Shown: piece after piece, positions 24,979 to 36,509 of the stretch
Layout of the letters: the number at the start of each line of letters is the position of its first letter
Numbering within the stretch: position 1 is the first letter of the stretch
Origin: Trogon surrucura
Taxonomy: Eukaryota > Chordata > Aves > Trogoniformes > Trogonidae
DNA length: 64,000 bases
Direction: 5' to 3'
Assembly (NCBI GenBank): GCA_020746105.1
Contig: CM036629.1
Location: forward strand, 1,619,501 to 1,683,500
The notes under the pieces: generated by a model
Seen by the model: only the letters and a program-made list of their open reading frames with translations
The model's database searches: none
Told to the model about the DNA's origin: nothing
Made by a program: the position numbers and the translations under genes

Positions 24979-25185
24979 CACAGAATCACAGAGTGTTTGG
25001 GGTTGGAAGGGACCTCCAGAGATCATCTAGTCCCAACCCCTCTGCCAGAGCAGGGTCACCCAGGGCAGCCACACAGGAACGCGTCCAGGTGGGGTTTGAA
25101 AGTCTCCAAACCTCTCTGAGCAGCTTGTTCCAGGGCTCTGTCCCCCTCACAGCAAAAAGGTTTTTCCTCGTGTTTCTCACAGAAA
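24979..25185 (-). mobile_element. CR1 LINE 3' end, antisense
   Basis: It begins with GTCACAGAATCACAGAGTGT, continues GGTTGGAAGGGACCTCCAGA and CCAGAGCAGGGTCACC, and fades after a GCAAAAAGGTTTTTCCTCGT segment. This is the standard order of a minus-strand CR1 tail. It appears relatively young (few differences from the common avian consensus as I remember it). Confidence 0.92.
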
Positions 25186-26921
25186 ACGTTTACACGCAGT
25201 GTGAGGACCATGAGAACGTAACAGGGAGATGAGAGCCTCGGGGACTACGGGAACATGTCTGTGGCACACCAGAGGCTAGAGGAAAAAGCAATAAATTGAG
25301 GGGACTGTGGAGATGCCTCAGAAGAATCCTAACCCTGCTCTGCACACAGCCTGGAGCTCTGGCTGGAAGCTCAGCAAGAACAAGCACCCTCTCCACACTG
25401 AGACCATCACCAGCGGGAGCAGCAAGGGAAGAGCAGGGCTGTGGCAGAAGAGGAAGGGATTTACTGCATAGCCCATCGAACGGCTGCTATTAACCACCAG
25501 CACCAGTGACACGTCCCCTGAGAGACACTATGACAAGAGGAGACGGCCAAGGGATGGCAACTTCTCACTCTTTAAAAGCATACGTGAAGTTTCCTCGACG
25601 CCAGCAAGAATGACTTGGGGGTTTCAACAAAGATTCTGATAAACAGCTGTTAGCAGAGCAGCTCAACACAAACAGCATCCCAGCTCAGCTTCCCACCATG
25701 GGGAGGAGCTGAAACAAAAAGGATCCAGAGAACTGGCAGCCACGCGGGGAAGAGCTGAACGCAACTTAACCCAGTTCAGGCTGCAGACACAGTAGCAAGT
25801 GATTATTTCTTGCACAGATGCAGCCGTGAGCCCCGCAGTCGCTCCCATCCACTTTCAGAGCCTTTCTCCGGCCAAACATCAGCTTCACACGTATTTGCTT
25901 TTGCATATCGACCTCAATTTCTGCTTCTGCAAAAGAAACTCGTGATTGAGTGCGGAAACATCTGGGGAGAAGGAGCTTTTAAACCCAGAGCGTGGAAACC
26001 TTGCGTGCTCATAACATGCACCATCAGGACGGAAAAAAACCAAAACAGGTCACGACAAAGCCCGCGTGACATCTTTCCACTTCTAAAGAGCCAACACCCT
26101 TCGCAACCCAAACCAAACCACCTCGCCCTAACCCACGCCTAAGGCCAGCTCACCGGCGAGATGTTAATGCCCCAGGCATCAAGAGGGGCATTAACTGGCA
26201 GCGACCCTTTGCCAGGATCCCGCTGTGCTCCTGGCCAGCAGGGCTAAGTGCACTTGGCGTCCCGGCCGTTCCTCGCACAGCTCCAGAGCAGGTGTTAGCT
26301 GCTGCTTCGGAGCTGCGCCTTCCAAAAATGACATTATCCACAGCGCCAGTCCAGTTTTAATGGAACACAAACCAGCAGCACCTTTAGCCAGGCCCAGGCA
26401 TTTACAGGGAACTCGTGGTGACCGTGTGCGCGCACATTTGCAGACGCTCGGGACCGTGCAAATTAACACCAGGGCTGTTTCCTTTGCCCCGGCCATTGCT
26501 CAGGGATGACTGTAACACAAACGCTGGCAGAGCGTACTTGAACACAAAATCTGTCACTGGGGGTCCCTGGGCAGAAGATCTTGGTAGCACAGCAGAGATG
26601 TTTTTGCTGCTTTGGGAAAAGAAGGCTCAACCCTCACCCTCCTGGGGTTAAAGAAAAGAAAGGGGCTGAGGAGCTCACACCAAAAGCATCTGGAAACCAT
26701 GAGGTTGAACCACCACAGACCCCCCACACACACCCTGTATCCCTCCCGAGGATGGGTTTCACCCTCCTATCACCCCCGGCAGGATTTCCACCCTCCAGCT
26801 CTCACCCTACTCACATCAAACTTGAGGGCAGCAGCAGGAAAACCCCTTCTCCCCGCGATTCCTGACCTACAGAAGGCAAAGACGGGCCTCACCAGGCTGG
26901 AACCGAGGCACACACGGAAAG

Positions 26922-27083
26922 CACAGAATCACAGAGTGTTCGGGGCTGGAAGGAACCTCCGGAGATCTTGGAAGAGACCTCCAGAGATCCCCCAGTGCCA
27001 CCCCCTGCCAGAGCAGGGTCACCCAGAGCAGGTCCCACAGGAACGCATCCAGGAGGGTTTGGAAAGTCTCCAGAGCAGGAGAA
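26922..27083 (-). mobile_element. CR1 LINE fragment with internal duplication, antisense
   Basis: It begins CACAGAATCACAGAGTGTTC and continues GGGCTGGAAGGAACCTCC. The segment ACCTCCGGAGATC is then repeated as ACCTCCAGAGATC after GAAGAG, so there is a short internal duplication. It ends at the edge of the ACSF3 CpG island. Confidence 0.85.
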
Positions 27084-27560
27084 GGGCCGGGGCGAACCCT
27101 CCCCGCGGGGTTCAACGGGCCTCGCCGCCCGCCCCGCGGCCTGACGGGAGGGGATGTTTATTACACGTTAATTAACGCCATCGTTAACCGCGGCGCCGGG
27201 CGGGGACACCCGCACAGCCCCTCCCCGCCCGCCACAGGCCTCGCAGAGACAGAGAACCGGGCCCAAGGGCTCCGGGCCACGCTCAGGGCAGGGGCCGGGC
27301 CCGCACCCCCCGCAGCCCCGCCAGGGCCTCACCTGGCGGCGCCGCCGCGCACCGGGGGACCGGTCCGACCGCGAACGGGCTCCGCCGGGAAACGCGGCCC
27401 CACTGCCCGCGCGTTCCGCCCCCCAAACGTTCCCCCCTCCTCCCGCACCCTTTTTATGGGGATTTGGCCCCAAACCGCCCCCCTGCGGGCGGGGCTCGTC
27501 GCGCCGTGGGGCTGGCGTTCCCCGCTGGCGTCGCAGCGTGCCTGTGGTGGCAACGCGTGC
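27080..27560 (-). promoter_or_regulatory. ACSF3: CpG-island promoter of ACSF3
   Basis: GC and CpG content rise sharply here compared with intron 1. The stretch holds many CGCC/GGCG and CCCCGCC (Sp1-like) boxes and contains the probable exon 1 donor at 27333. It is flanked on the left by a CR1 fragment (26922-27083) and on the right by the 38-bp minisatellite. TATA-less CpG promoters are usual for housekeeping mitochondrial enzymes. Confidence 0.75.
27333..27450 (-). other. ACSF3: ACSF3 exon 1 (non-coding, 3' boundary defined, 5' end approximate)
   Basis: Within the CpG island the minus strand reads GCCGCCAG|GTGAGGCCC, a near-consensus donor with the cut after 27333. The next usable acceptor on this strand in a suitable place is that of exon 2 at 23899. 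Exon 1 would then be pure 5' UTR, as in other vertebrate ACSF3 genes. The transcription start is not determined; 27450 is only an estimate of where the island sequence changes. No TATA box is visible. Confidence 0.6.
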
Positions 27561-27736
27561 TCCTGCGGCGTCACCACGCCGTGTGCTGGTGTCATGGCCG
27601 GCGTCCCTGGTGTCACGGAGCTGCAGCGCTGCCCGCAGGTGTCGGGACAGCGTGGTGGGCGGCTGGGTGTCGCCATGGCTGAGGGATGGCCTGGGCCTGC
27701 AGGGAGCCTGAGCCTGGGAGGGTGTCCCGGGAGGGG

Positions 27737-28309
27737 ACGGACATCCCTGGGACACACAGACACCCCACGGACACAGGGACATCCCAGGGACACCCCACGG
27801 ACACAGGGACATCCCTGGGACACACAGACACCCCACAGACACAGGGACATCCCTGGGACACACGGACACCCCATGAACACAGTGACATGCCAGGGACACA
27901 CGGACACCCCACGGACACAGGGACATCCCAGGGACACAAGGACACCCCACGGACACAGGGACATCCCAGGGACATACGGACACCCCATGGACACAGGGAC
28001 ATCCCAGGGACATACAGACACCCCATGGACACAGGGACATCCCTGGGACACACGGACACCCCATGAACACAGAAACATTCCAGGGACACAGACACCCCAT
28101 GGGCGCAGGGACATCCCTGGGACACACAGACACCCCATGGGCACACAGACATGCTGAGGACACACAGACATGCTGAGGACACACAGATACCCCTGGTGAC
28201 TCGCAGACACCCCCAGGGACACAGGGATATCCCTGGGGACACACAGACATGCCATGGACACAGAAACATCCCGGGGACACACAGACATCCCGGGGACACG
28301 CAGACACCC
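27737..28309. repeat. 38-bp GC-rich minisatellite
   Basis: The GGACACCCC landmark recurs every 38 bp (for example at 27902, 27940 and 27978), giving about 15 units. Each unit is two related 19-bp halves, GGACACCCCATGGACACAG and GGACATCCCAGGGACACAC. The unit lacks stops in several frames, which produces long spurious open frames on both strands across the array. The array continues briefly after an LTR insertion (29122-29165). Confidence 0.93.
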
Positions 28310-29121
28310 TGTAGTGCTAAGGCCTGAATCATACACCCTGAACTGAAGTTGACCTATAGATGAAACTCATCACCCTACACTGTACAGTATTAATCACATT
28401 AATCACATATGTATTGTGTTGATAATCTATTTTAGCGTGTGTATATATATATATTCCAGTGCCAATCTGTAAAAGCTTTGCTGTAACACTAAATGTGCAG
28501 TGGGAACTAGCAGAGAGAGCTTCCTTTATCTAAAGGCCAGGTGCAAGGCTGGGAAATGAGCTGCCTCTCGCTTTGTTAGAAGCGTGTCACAAGACCGTGA
28601 GAGCAGAGGCCTGGCCTTGGTGAGAAATATGTGACTGAGGACTAAAATAGATAGGAGCCTCCCTTATATTCCTCCTTCAGCTGTGGGAGGAATGCAACAG
28701 AGTGGACAACACCAGATACTCCTGCATGTGCAGTTCTGTCAGGTTGTTTATTTAATATTATAAAACTGGACCCTTTTGCAGCGACCTTGGAGCTCTCCCC
28801 TACGAGTGGACGCACTGCGTCGGACTTCCCAGTTGCCGGGACGGTTCTCCAGGATCCTCGCTGCAACAGGGACTCCCCAACAACTGTGGGTCTGGATGAT
28901 GATATTGAGATGACGAGTGGTGGATCTTTCTTAATAACTATCGCTAACACTACAGAGTAATGATTAGGTGCATTACCCTGCTTGTTCTCCTTGCTGCTTA
29001 AAGCTAGAGTAAGCTTGCATTGCCTTAGTCTTGTGATACTTGGAAATAGTAAAATAAGCCGACCCTTCTGTTGGTGCCTGCGTCCTTCTCTGTGGGACTC
29101 CCCCTGCCAATTAGTAAAACA
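28310..29121 (+). mobile_element. Solitary LTR-like element inserted in the 38-bp minisatellite
   Basis: About 812 bp of unrelated sequence starts TGTAGTGCTAAGGC and ends GTAAAACA, that is TG...CA termini. It splits the minisatellite: the flanking units fit together once it is removed. The five bases on each side (CACCC and CATCT) match at three positions, compatible with a decayed 5-bp target duplication. A TATAAAA box at 28759-28765 lies where an LTR promoter would. I found no gag, pol or env sequence, so this is a solo LTR, probably of an ERVL-like avian family; the family is uncertain. The 200-codon antisense frame inside it is not taken as a gene. Confidence 0.65.
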
Positions 29122-29165
29122 CATCTGAGGGACACACAGACACCCCCATGGACACGGAGGCTCCA
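29122..29165. repeat. Distal remnant of the 38-bp minisatellite
   Basis: GAGGGACACACAGACACCCC followed by CATGGACAC continues the 38-bp array on the far side of the LTR. Confidence 0.8.
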
Positions 29166-32100
29166 GTGGTGACACATGGTGGCTGAACCGGAGCTCCCCA
29201 GTCATGGAAGCATCGTGTTCCCTTTCTGCCCTGGCCCCACACACCCCACACCCCCAGCCAGGCAGGGGCTTGGTGGGAACTGGGAAGGAACCACGGCGTG
29301 AGAAAGCTGGGTGACACCACCCCTAACGTGGCACGGGGGCAGCCGCTGGCAGGACCGGGCATAGAGCTGGGGGCACCCACAAGTGATGGGCGCAGCCATG
29401 GCCGGATGGGGCAGGACTCCCTGCACGGCCCTACCATCTTCAGCGCTGGGACACTCTCCGATGACATGTGTCCTGGTGCTGTCCCCTCCCCACCCGCTCC
29501 TCCGTCAGTGCCTGTTTTTCCGGCTGAGCGCAGCGGTGCGTGAAGCGGGACGGCTGGGGCGACCCCCCACCCACCCACCACCCTCAGGTGCGTTTCCACC
29601 CAGTGCCGGTGGCCAGCGGCAGCCTGATGAGGCGCAGCGGGGCTGGGAGCAGAAGAAGGGACAGGAGCGCAGCCTCAGGCTGAACCCAGCCATGGTGGGG
29701 TGCCATGACGCAGGGCTGCCTCCCCATCACCCATCTCCCCTTTGCACAACTTCCTTGCTCTTGCACACGTCTGCGCTGCACGGCTCCCTCCCCATCTGCA
29801 CGACTCCCTCCCCCTTGCACATCTCCCCCTTGCACGACTCGCTCCCCATCTCACATCTCTCCGTTCTGCGGCTCCTTCCCCATCCCACATCTCCCCGTCG
29901 CACAGCTCCCTCCTCACTGCACGTGTCCCCACTGCGCAGCCCCCCAGGCAGTGCAGGAGGGTCCCCCCACACCCAGCACCTCAGGTCACCCCCCAGCATC
30001 ACCCATCTTCCACTGACGGAGGATTCGGCGCGTCCCGTGCCCACGTGCTGCCCTGCAGATGTGCCCAGTTCCCTCCACCAGCCGCCCCGGCCCTGCCACC
30101 GCCCCTTTCATTCTCCTTTTCGAACTTGCCATCTGTCACTGGCCTTCCCCCTCCCTGGCCCCCACAGGCTGCAGGGATTAACCTCCCTCGGCCGGGCGGG
30201 GGGAGCAGGGCCACGTGCCCACGGTGGGGTCTCTGGCGACAGTGAGGTGCCATCATCCCCACGGTGCTCCAGGGGTTGGCAGAGATGGGGCACGTGAGGT
30301 GGGGACAGGGCTGTGACAGCTGCAGACACGGGCGCCAAGCGGGATGCTCCTGCAGGATTACAGGTTGTGTAGGGACCCCCACCCAGCGAGGAGGGTGATG
30401 GGGACGTGGTCCCCCCCTCCCTGACCGTGGTGAGCTGCTGGGCCAGCTGGCCGTGTGCGCAGCAGATGTCCATCACGAGCCACCCTCTGCCGCTCTGTCC
30501 CCCGGCACCTGCTGCCCACCGGCCATCTGGAGTCAGCCACGTCCCCAGAGATGATGCTTAGCCCTGGCCGTGAGCAGGACACGGCCACCACGGTCCATCC
30601 CGGGGGCTACCGGGGCCACAAACTCCTCCCTGGTGCGGGGAGGGAGGGAACCGCTCCCTGGCGATGCCCAGACGGTCGCAGCCAGTGCGGAGGAGAGGGT
30701 TATGGTTTATTCCATGGCAGCAGTGCAGGTATTTGGCTGCACGGGGAGGGACTCCTTTCTCTGTGTTGAGGTAGCAGGGACGCCACATCAGGGAGGGGTC
30801 AGTCCAGATGTGCCCTCACAGCTGGGAAGAAAACACCCAGTGTCTGCGGCTACCATGGAGCAGGGAGCTGCCACGGCACTCCAAAAGTGGAGACGCGGGT
30901 CTACTTCCACCCTGCTCGCCCACAGGCCTCCCTCACCTCGGGCTCACAGAGCTGCTGTAATGGTCCCTGGGATGTCCCCAAGCTGCCACAGCGGTTTCTC
31001 GCCTCCCTCCCAGCTGGGTGCGAGCCCTGCAGCCCTCGCCGGCGGGAGGGTTTTCCGCTCGCTCCCCGCCGCTCACTGATTAATTATGGATCCAGCAGAA
31101 AGCTTTTATTACATTACAGTTTACTTGTGGCAACATCCGTATTTATTAAAAAAAAAAAAAAAAGAGGAAAGTAATTACTACGATGGTGTAAACACCGCAA
31201 ACACCGCGGGGTTACAGGGAGCTTGATGCCGCAGCTGCCAGTGGCTCCAACTGAGATGTGATGGGGGTACCAGGGGCTGCTTGGGGTGAGGATGGAGCCT
31301 GGCGAGGAGGAGCCCATCCATCCCTGCCAGGACACCCCGAGGCCATGGGCACAGTGTCCCTAGCCCCATCCTGTTCCAGCCCGAGGAGAGCCAGAGCCCA
31401 CTCCGGCGTTCCTGACCGCTGCTGAGGAGGGAGTAGTAAACAAGGTGGAGTGAAACGTTTGATCTCCATCCATCTGCTGGCGCCTAATCTCCCACCCTCG
31501 TGCCTCACCGCCTGCCAGCCCCCCCTAATCTGCTCGCCGCCAGCCGACGGAGGGTCAGAGCTGGGGCTGCTGGCCTTGCCATCGGCGCAACCAGAAGGCC
31601 ATATGGTGGGAGAAACCAGATTAATTGTCCCTGTTTTGGGGTTTAACCCCTGTGCTGCTGCTACACCAGCCAGGGTCCCTTTTGGCTGCATCGCACCGGG
31701 CAGGAGGATCCACCGCTGGATCCACTGCCCGCACAGGGGTGGCAGGGGACGGGTCTGTCCCCGGGGGTTCGCGGGGGACACGATTGCCACCGGGACTCCC
31801 TGGGGACAGGAGCAGCTCAGAGACGCTCGGCGTGAAGTGGAACCGTAAGTGCCTCCTGCATCACGTGGCGAGGATAAGTGCGAAATGGCCCTATTATGAT
31901 AATTGCGTGAAATTATGATTGATGGAGATTAGCTGCTTATTTGAGGAAATGGCAGACACACGTGTGACACGGGGGACAGGGGCACAGGCAGAGGGGCATG
32001 CCAGGACGGCTCCTGGGACTCTTCCTGTGGCGTGAACCGTCACCGCCATCCCAGTGACTCTCAGGCTGGGATGTGTCACCACGTGGGGACACTGGGTGCT

Positions 32101-33050
32101 GCGGCAGGAGTTTGGGACAGGACCGGTGTGACCCACACATGGCCCCATCCTGCCCCATAGAAGGTGTCTCCTGGTGTCTCCTGCCAACCTCATTAAAGGC
32201 ATCCCTGATTAGGGGGTAAACCTGTTAAACGGTGATGGCAGACAGGTCTCAGCGCACCAGTACCTTGAGTGGTGCTCCCGGTGCTCTGCCCCACCAGGCT
32301 GTGTTGTGGGGCTGTGGAGAGGGCAGCTGGGCAGCCCCAGCACCCCTGCAGCTCCCAATAAATGTATCTGTCAATGAGCAACTTATTTTGGGGGAAGCTA
32401 AGGAGGGTGCTGGGCTGGTGCTGGGCTGGCAGCCCAACCCTTCCATCCTCCCTGGCCGTCCCCATCGGTGTCCCTTGGCCTCAGTGACCTTCCTGGCACA
32501 TCGGTGCCAGGAACAAAAGGGCTACAGTGGATGCTCACCCCATGCTCCTGCTTCTTCCTTCAAAAAGACACCAAGACCAGGAATTTGGGTAAGAAAAGCT
32601 GCCTGCAATGACGATGGCTTGCCAGGACAAAGCCATGGCGTGACTGCATTGCCGGGACCAGGATTTTGGCACAGGGTGGGAATTCCGTGCTGCACAAGGC
32701 CGAGGCGGCTGTGCGGAGTGACACGTGGCTGGAGGGCACCCCAAAGCCCCCCACCCATTGCTAGAAGTCCCTCCTCCGCTCTCCCCTTTCCCAATTTCCT
32801 GGGCCCCCCCTACGCGGCAGACGGATGCTGGGTAAGAGGTGTGTCTGCGGGAGCCGCGCTCGCCACCCAGCATCGCTGAGCCGGGCTGCTTCGGCTCTCG
32901 CCATCCCCAGGATGGGCTCTTCCCGCTGGACTGGGGGCACGAGTGGAGGCAGACAGGGCTGAGCCTCTCCACGTGACACCGGCACCGCAGCCACAGGCTC
33001 CCGCATTCTCCGCCGAGGGACAAGGACATCACCCATCTGCCCGTGGCGGA
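29166..33050. other. Intergenic GC-rich sequence with one degenerate repeat and AT-rich islands
   Basis: No supported gene. There is a degenerate C-rich array (29735-29940). A-rich or AT-rich unique islands occur at 31065-31200 (with an A-tract at about 31148-31163), 31850-31960 (CGAGGATAAGTGCG, TAATTGCGTGAAATTATG) and 32160-32230. These islands resemble conserved non-coding sequence; the remainder is unremarkable. Confidence 0.6.
29735..29940. repeat. Degenerate C-rich minisatellite, about 30-35 bp period
   Basis: Variants of TGCACGGCTCCCTCCCCATC, TGCACGACTCCCTCCCCCTT and CACATCTCCCCGTCGCACAG follow one another for about 200 bp. Unit length varies. No function is suggested. Confidence 0.65.
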
Positions 33051-33099
33051 GGGAAGGCGTCCCCCGCCAGCGGACGTGGCGAAGCCAGCTCCTTTCACT

Positions 33100-33770
33100 G
33101 CCGTTTTCCCCTTTTTTCCTCCTCCCTCCCGTTTGGCTGTTGGCAGCGGAGCCACGGCGGTGGCGGGGAAGGGCTGCCAAGCATCGGCAGCCCCCCGCGG
33201 CCCCCCGTCCCCCTGTGCCAAGGCTGGTGGCTGGCAGAAGGGCTGCCTGTGCCTGGCAGGGCTCCGTCAGCTGCGGGAGGATCCCTGCGCCGCGCTCGCT
33301 GCCAAGTTCCCTACGAGCTGGCACCGCAGGCGGCTCCGGAGGCACCGGCGGAGGAGAAGGCTGGGGAGGACGGACTGTGAAAGGGAGAGAGAAGAAGAAA
33401 AAAAAAAAAAAATGGACACATGCCATCGCTGGAGCGACGAGGCTGCCGCTGCCAAAACGCCAGCAGGCAGCGCGGGGCCGAAACGCGCCGGCGGCAGAGA
33501 GGAGGATCTGGCAGCCCGTCCCAGCGCGGGACGCGTGGAAGCCGGGCAGCGCGGCAGAGACGCGGCATGGCCGAGGCAGGACGGATAGCAGACGGTGGAG
33601 CTGGAAAGGAGAAGAGGTATTTGCCTTCGTTTTACAGGCTGCGTGTGCGTGCATGTGTCTGCCGCCGGGGCTGCGCGTCCCGGTCGGCTCAGCCCTTTGC
33701 AGGTTGGCCCGCGGCCTCCCCGGCCGTCCCGCCTGAGGCCTGCCCCGCGACGCTGCCGGCTCTTCCCTGC
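33100..33770. promoter_or_regulatory. CpG island without an assigned gene
   Basis: The stretch is dense in CpG (for example GCGGGGCCGAAACGCGCCGG and CAGCGCGGGACGCGTGGAAG) with an A-tract at about 33398-33411 in its middle. Long open frames occur on both strands, as expected from lack of AT-rich stops. It could be an alternative CBFA2T3 promoter, a promoter of a non-coding RNA, or an orphan island. No convincing exon or protein similarity was seen. Confidence 0.5.
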
Positions 33771-34735
33771 CCGCAGCACTGGCAAGTGAGGGCTCCGGGT
33801 GCTGGCCGAGCTCGGCCAGTGGCTGCAAAAAGGGGATTTTCCATCTCCCGGCTGCTCACAAGGGGAGGTCGCGGCTTTGTCTGGTTGGGCTTTGTCTGCC
33901 GGCCACGGTGCCGGGAGCTGCGGCGGAGCCGGGAGGGTGTGAACTGAAGTCACGGCACGCGGGAACCGTTCCCTGCTCCCAAACCGGGGCTGCGGCAGAG
34001 CTGAGCCTGGGGATGAAGGAGAAGGAGAGGGTGGGCAGAGAGCCCTCTGTGCCCACCGCCACGCTGGGGAGGAGGAGGAGGGAAGGGAGGATCGCTGGGC
34101 GCTGCGAGAGGTGCTGGGTAGCTCATGGTCCAGGGGCTGCAAGCCGCACGGTGCGGGGTGTTGTGGCCAAGGGGCTGGAGGTCGCGTGGGGTTGAAGGGT
34201 GCGGGTTGGGAGCCTTAGGGAGGGCAGTGAGGGGTGCAGGACAGAGCCTCGGTGGGGCAGCACTGATGCTGTTGCATGTCAGTCCGGGTCGGTGAGCGCA
34301 CCTCCTGCCCCATGGCGCAGGAGCAACGTTGGAGCCAGCAGCGGGTGCCAGCGTGCCCTGAATGCCATGGCCTCACAGCTCCACTGGCACCCAAGTGAAG
34401 GCAAAGGGGTCCTTCTGGGCCCCCCAGTGCCAAATCTGTCCGGGAAAGAGCTGACGCTGAGGGGAAAGAGATTTTGGCAACGCCAAGCTCCGACACCAGC
34501 CTGACTCTTGCCTACTGCTCTGCATCTCTGAAGGATCCAGGCTGTGCCCAGAAGAAGCCCTGTCCCCAAGGGTGTCCTGTCTGCACCGACACCACCAGGA
34601 AAAACCTCCCTCAGGGTCCCTGACCCTAGCACCCATCACCTGCAGGAGCCGGGGCAGGGGATCAGCCCGGGGGACACAGCACCATCCAGCTTTGAGGACA
34701 TCATCAGGAATGTAGAGGAAAGCAAAAGGAGCTGT

Positions 34736-34861
34736 CTTATCTCATCATCTCATCTCATCTCATCTCATCTCATCTCATCTCATCTCATCTCATCTCTCAT
34801 CTAATCTCGTCCCATCCCATCCCATCCCATCCCATCCCATCCCATCCCATCCCATCCCATC
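34736..34861. repeat. Compound pentanucleotide microsatellite (CATCT)n-(CCCAT)n
   Basis: About eleven CATCT units (34746-34797) are followed, after a short CTAATCTCGT interruption, by about ten CCCAT units (34808-34861). The two motifs differ by one base (ATCTC versus ATCCC), suggesting that one array arose from the other by a substitution that then spread. Confidence 0.97.
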
Positions 34862-35739
34862 CTCAATCACTGCCGGCTGGGCTGGTCCACAGCCAGCCCA
34901 TGTGTCGCAGTTTCAAGCTGGAGGAGCAGCTCTGCCCATTCCTGCATTGGATATTGGGATTAAACACAGCACCCTGCCTGCAAGGGACAGTCCGTGCTGC
35001 AACTGGTCCCCAAGACACCCCATGGAGAAGGATCAGGAAAGATCCTTCCAACAGCAAGATGCGAGGCACTGCCACAGCCACTCCACCTCATGTAAACCTC
35101 ATGGGACCACAATTCAAAGGAGGATGAAGCCCAGCACCTGCCCTGTGCTGCTCATCACGGGGCCGGGGGGAAGGCAGAAACGTTCCCTGTGCTGCGGGAT
35201 GCTCTCCCCGGCTCCCCCCTCTCCCTCATTTTCCTCCATATTTCACAGTTCCTGCTTCCTGCACAAGGCAGGGGTCTCCAGGGACTCCAGCCAGATGTTC
35301 TCTGCAGCACACCACATTGCTTTCCTAATGAAATATTCATGGAGCCTCTCCGCCTTTTGCCACGAAAGCCTTCTGCAGCTCCCAGCCATGGAAACGCTGC
35401 GCAGGCAGCATTCCTGCAAAGCCGCCCACCCGGGGCTCCCGGCCCCCCGCTTCCCGCTCAGCAGCTTCGCGCCGCTCCTCCTTCCTCTTCCTCCTCTTGT
35501 GCCGGAGCGGGGGCTTTGTCCCCTCTCACCTTGCAGGGCCCCGTGCTGGGGACCCTGGTGTCCCGGTGTGGCTGTCACCCAGCACAAAGCAGGTGAAGGA
35601 GCGGTGGGGGAGGATGCACATCCCAGTGTGGGGCACGGAAGGGTCTCATCCATCCCCTGCCAAAACCAACTCTGCAATGGACGAGCCGGAGAAACCCTCT
35701 GCTGGCTCGACCCCGGTGCTGCCACCGACTCCCAGGCAG

Positions 35740-35885
35740 CCCGCAGCATTAGCGATGCTGTGCACTATAATCCAATTAGGTTGTTTATGCAAACAATCAG
35801 GTTTTATGTTTCGGTAAAAAGCTTAAATAACCTTAATCAAAACGAAAGACCTGAAATTATCACCGGCAGGGGTTATGCTTTGTTG
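35740..35885. promoter_or_regulatory. Candidate conserved non-coding element A
   Basis: Sharply bounded AT-rich unique block in GC-rich surroundings. It has TAATCCAATTAGGTTG, an octamer-like TATGCAAAC (about 35788) and TTATGTTTCGGTAAAA. The motif set (homeodomain, POU) is typical of vertebrate developmental enhancers. Enhancer function is inferred. Confidence 0.4.
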
Positions 35886-36509
35886 GGTGACGGGCAGGAC
35901 ACCTTGCCCAGCTCATGACACCCTGCCTGGCTTGTGCCCACTGCTGACAGCCCCGGGGGGCTCAACACCAACAGCCATGTGGGAGATGCTTTGCTCCAGC
36001 CCAGCATTGGTCCCTTTGGCTCTGTCGATCTGGGGGCTCTCGGTGCCCCTCAGCATTGCATCCTGCAAGTCCCAGCCTTGCCCTGCAGCTAGAGGAGCTG
36101 GGCGTGGGGTCCCTTTGCCTGCAGCCACCCGCTCATCAAGTCCACAGGGGCATCTGATTCTCTGGGTCTGTCTCTGTCTTGTCATCACTGCCCCATACGT
36201 GTCCATAAACGTGAGAGCATCTCTCTGCACCAAGGCGTGACGTCAGGCTGGGGGGATGTGGGAGATGCCAGCCGGCAACTGGTAGTTTGCTGCCACCATC
36301 CCACCTCACATCACCAGCTTGGGCTTCTCCAACAACACCAGAGCATCCCAGTACCAGGAGAAAATAACAGCAGCTTCAGCTCAGGTCAGCAGCACGAGGG
36401 ACCATGCCACGCCGTCCCTGCGCCCACCTGGGGATGGGCACGGCGAGGCAAGGAGTGGGGCTTGCTCCAGAGGACCATGCCCGCCGGTCCTGCCTCCTGC
36501 GCACCCCGA

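Larger units (their letters stand above)
23900..27332 (-). other. ACSF3 intron 1 (3.4 kb)
   Basis: This interval lies between the non-coding exon 1 donor and the first coding exon. It contains two minus-oriented CR1 fragments (24979-25185 and 26922-27083) and otherwise unique sequence. The part right of 27080 belongs to the promoter CpG island. Confidence 0.6.

Noticed and set aside
27737..28309. CRISPR-like regular spacing
   Set aside because: Units are contiguous tandem repeats with no unique spacers, in a vertebrate genome.
27168..28336. Overlapping long open frames (379 and 335 codons minus strand, 233 plus strand)
   Set aside because: They run through the 38-bp minisatellite; the translations are repeat cycles (CVPGMSLCPWG) with no domain and exist in several frames at once.
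28642..29244. 200-codon minus-strand open frame
   Set aside because: It lies antisense in the LTR-like insertion and into minisatellite sequence; no retroviral or cellular protein is recognised in it.
33043..34142. Long open frames on both strands around the 33-kb CpG island
   Set aside because: Opposing frames overlap, contain an A-tract encoding poly-Lys, and show no recognisable motif.
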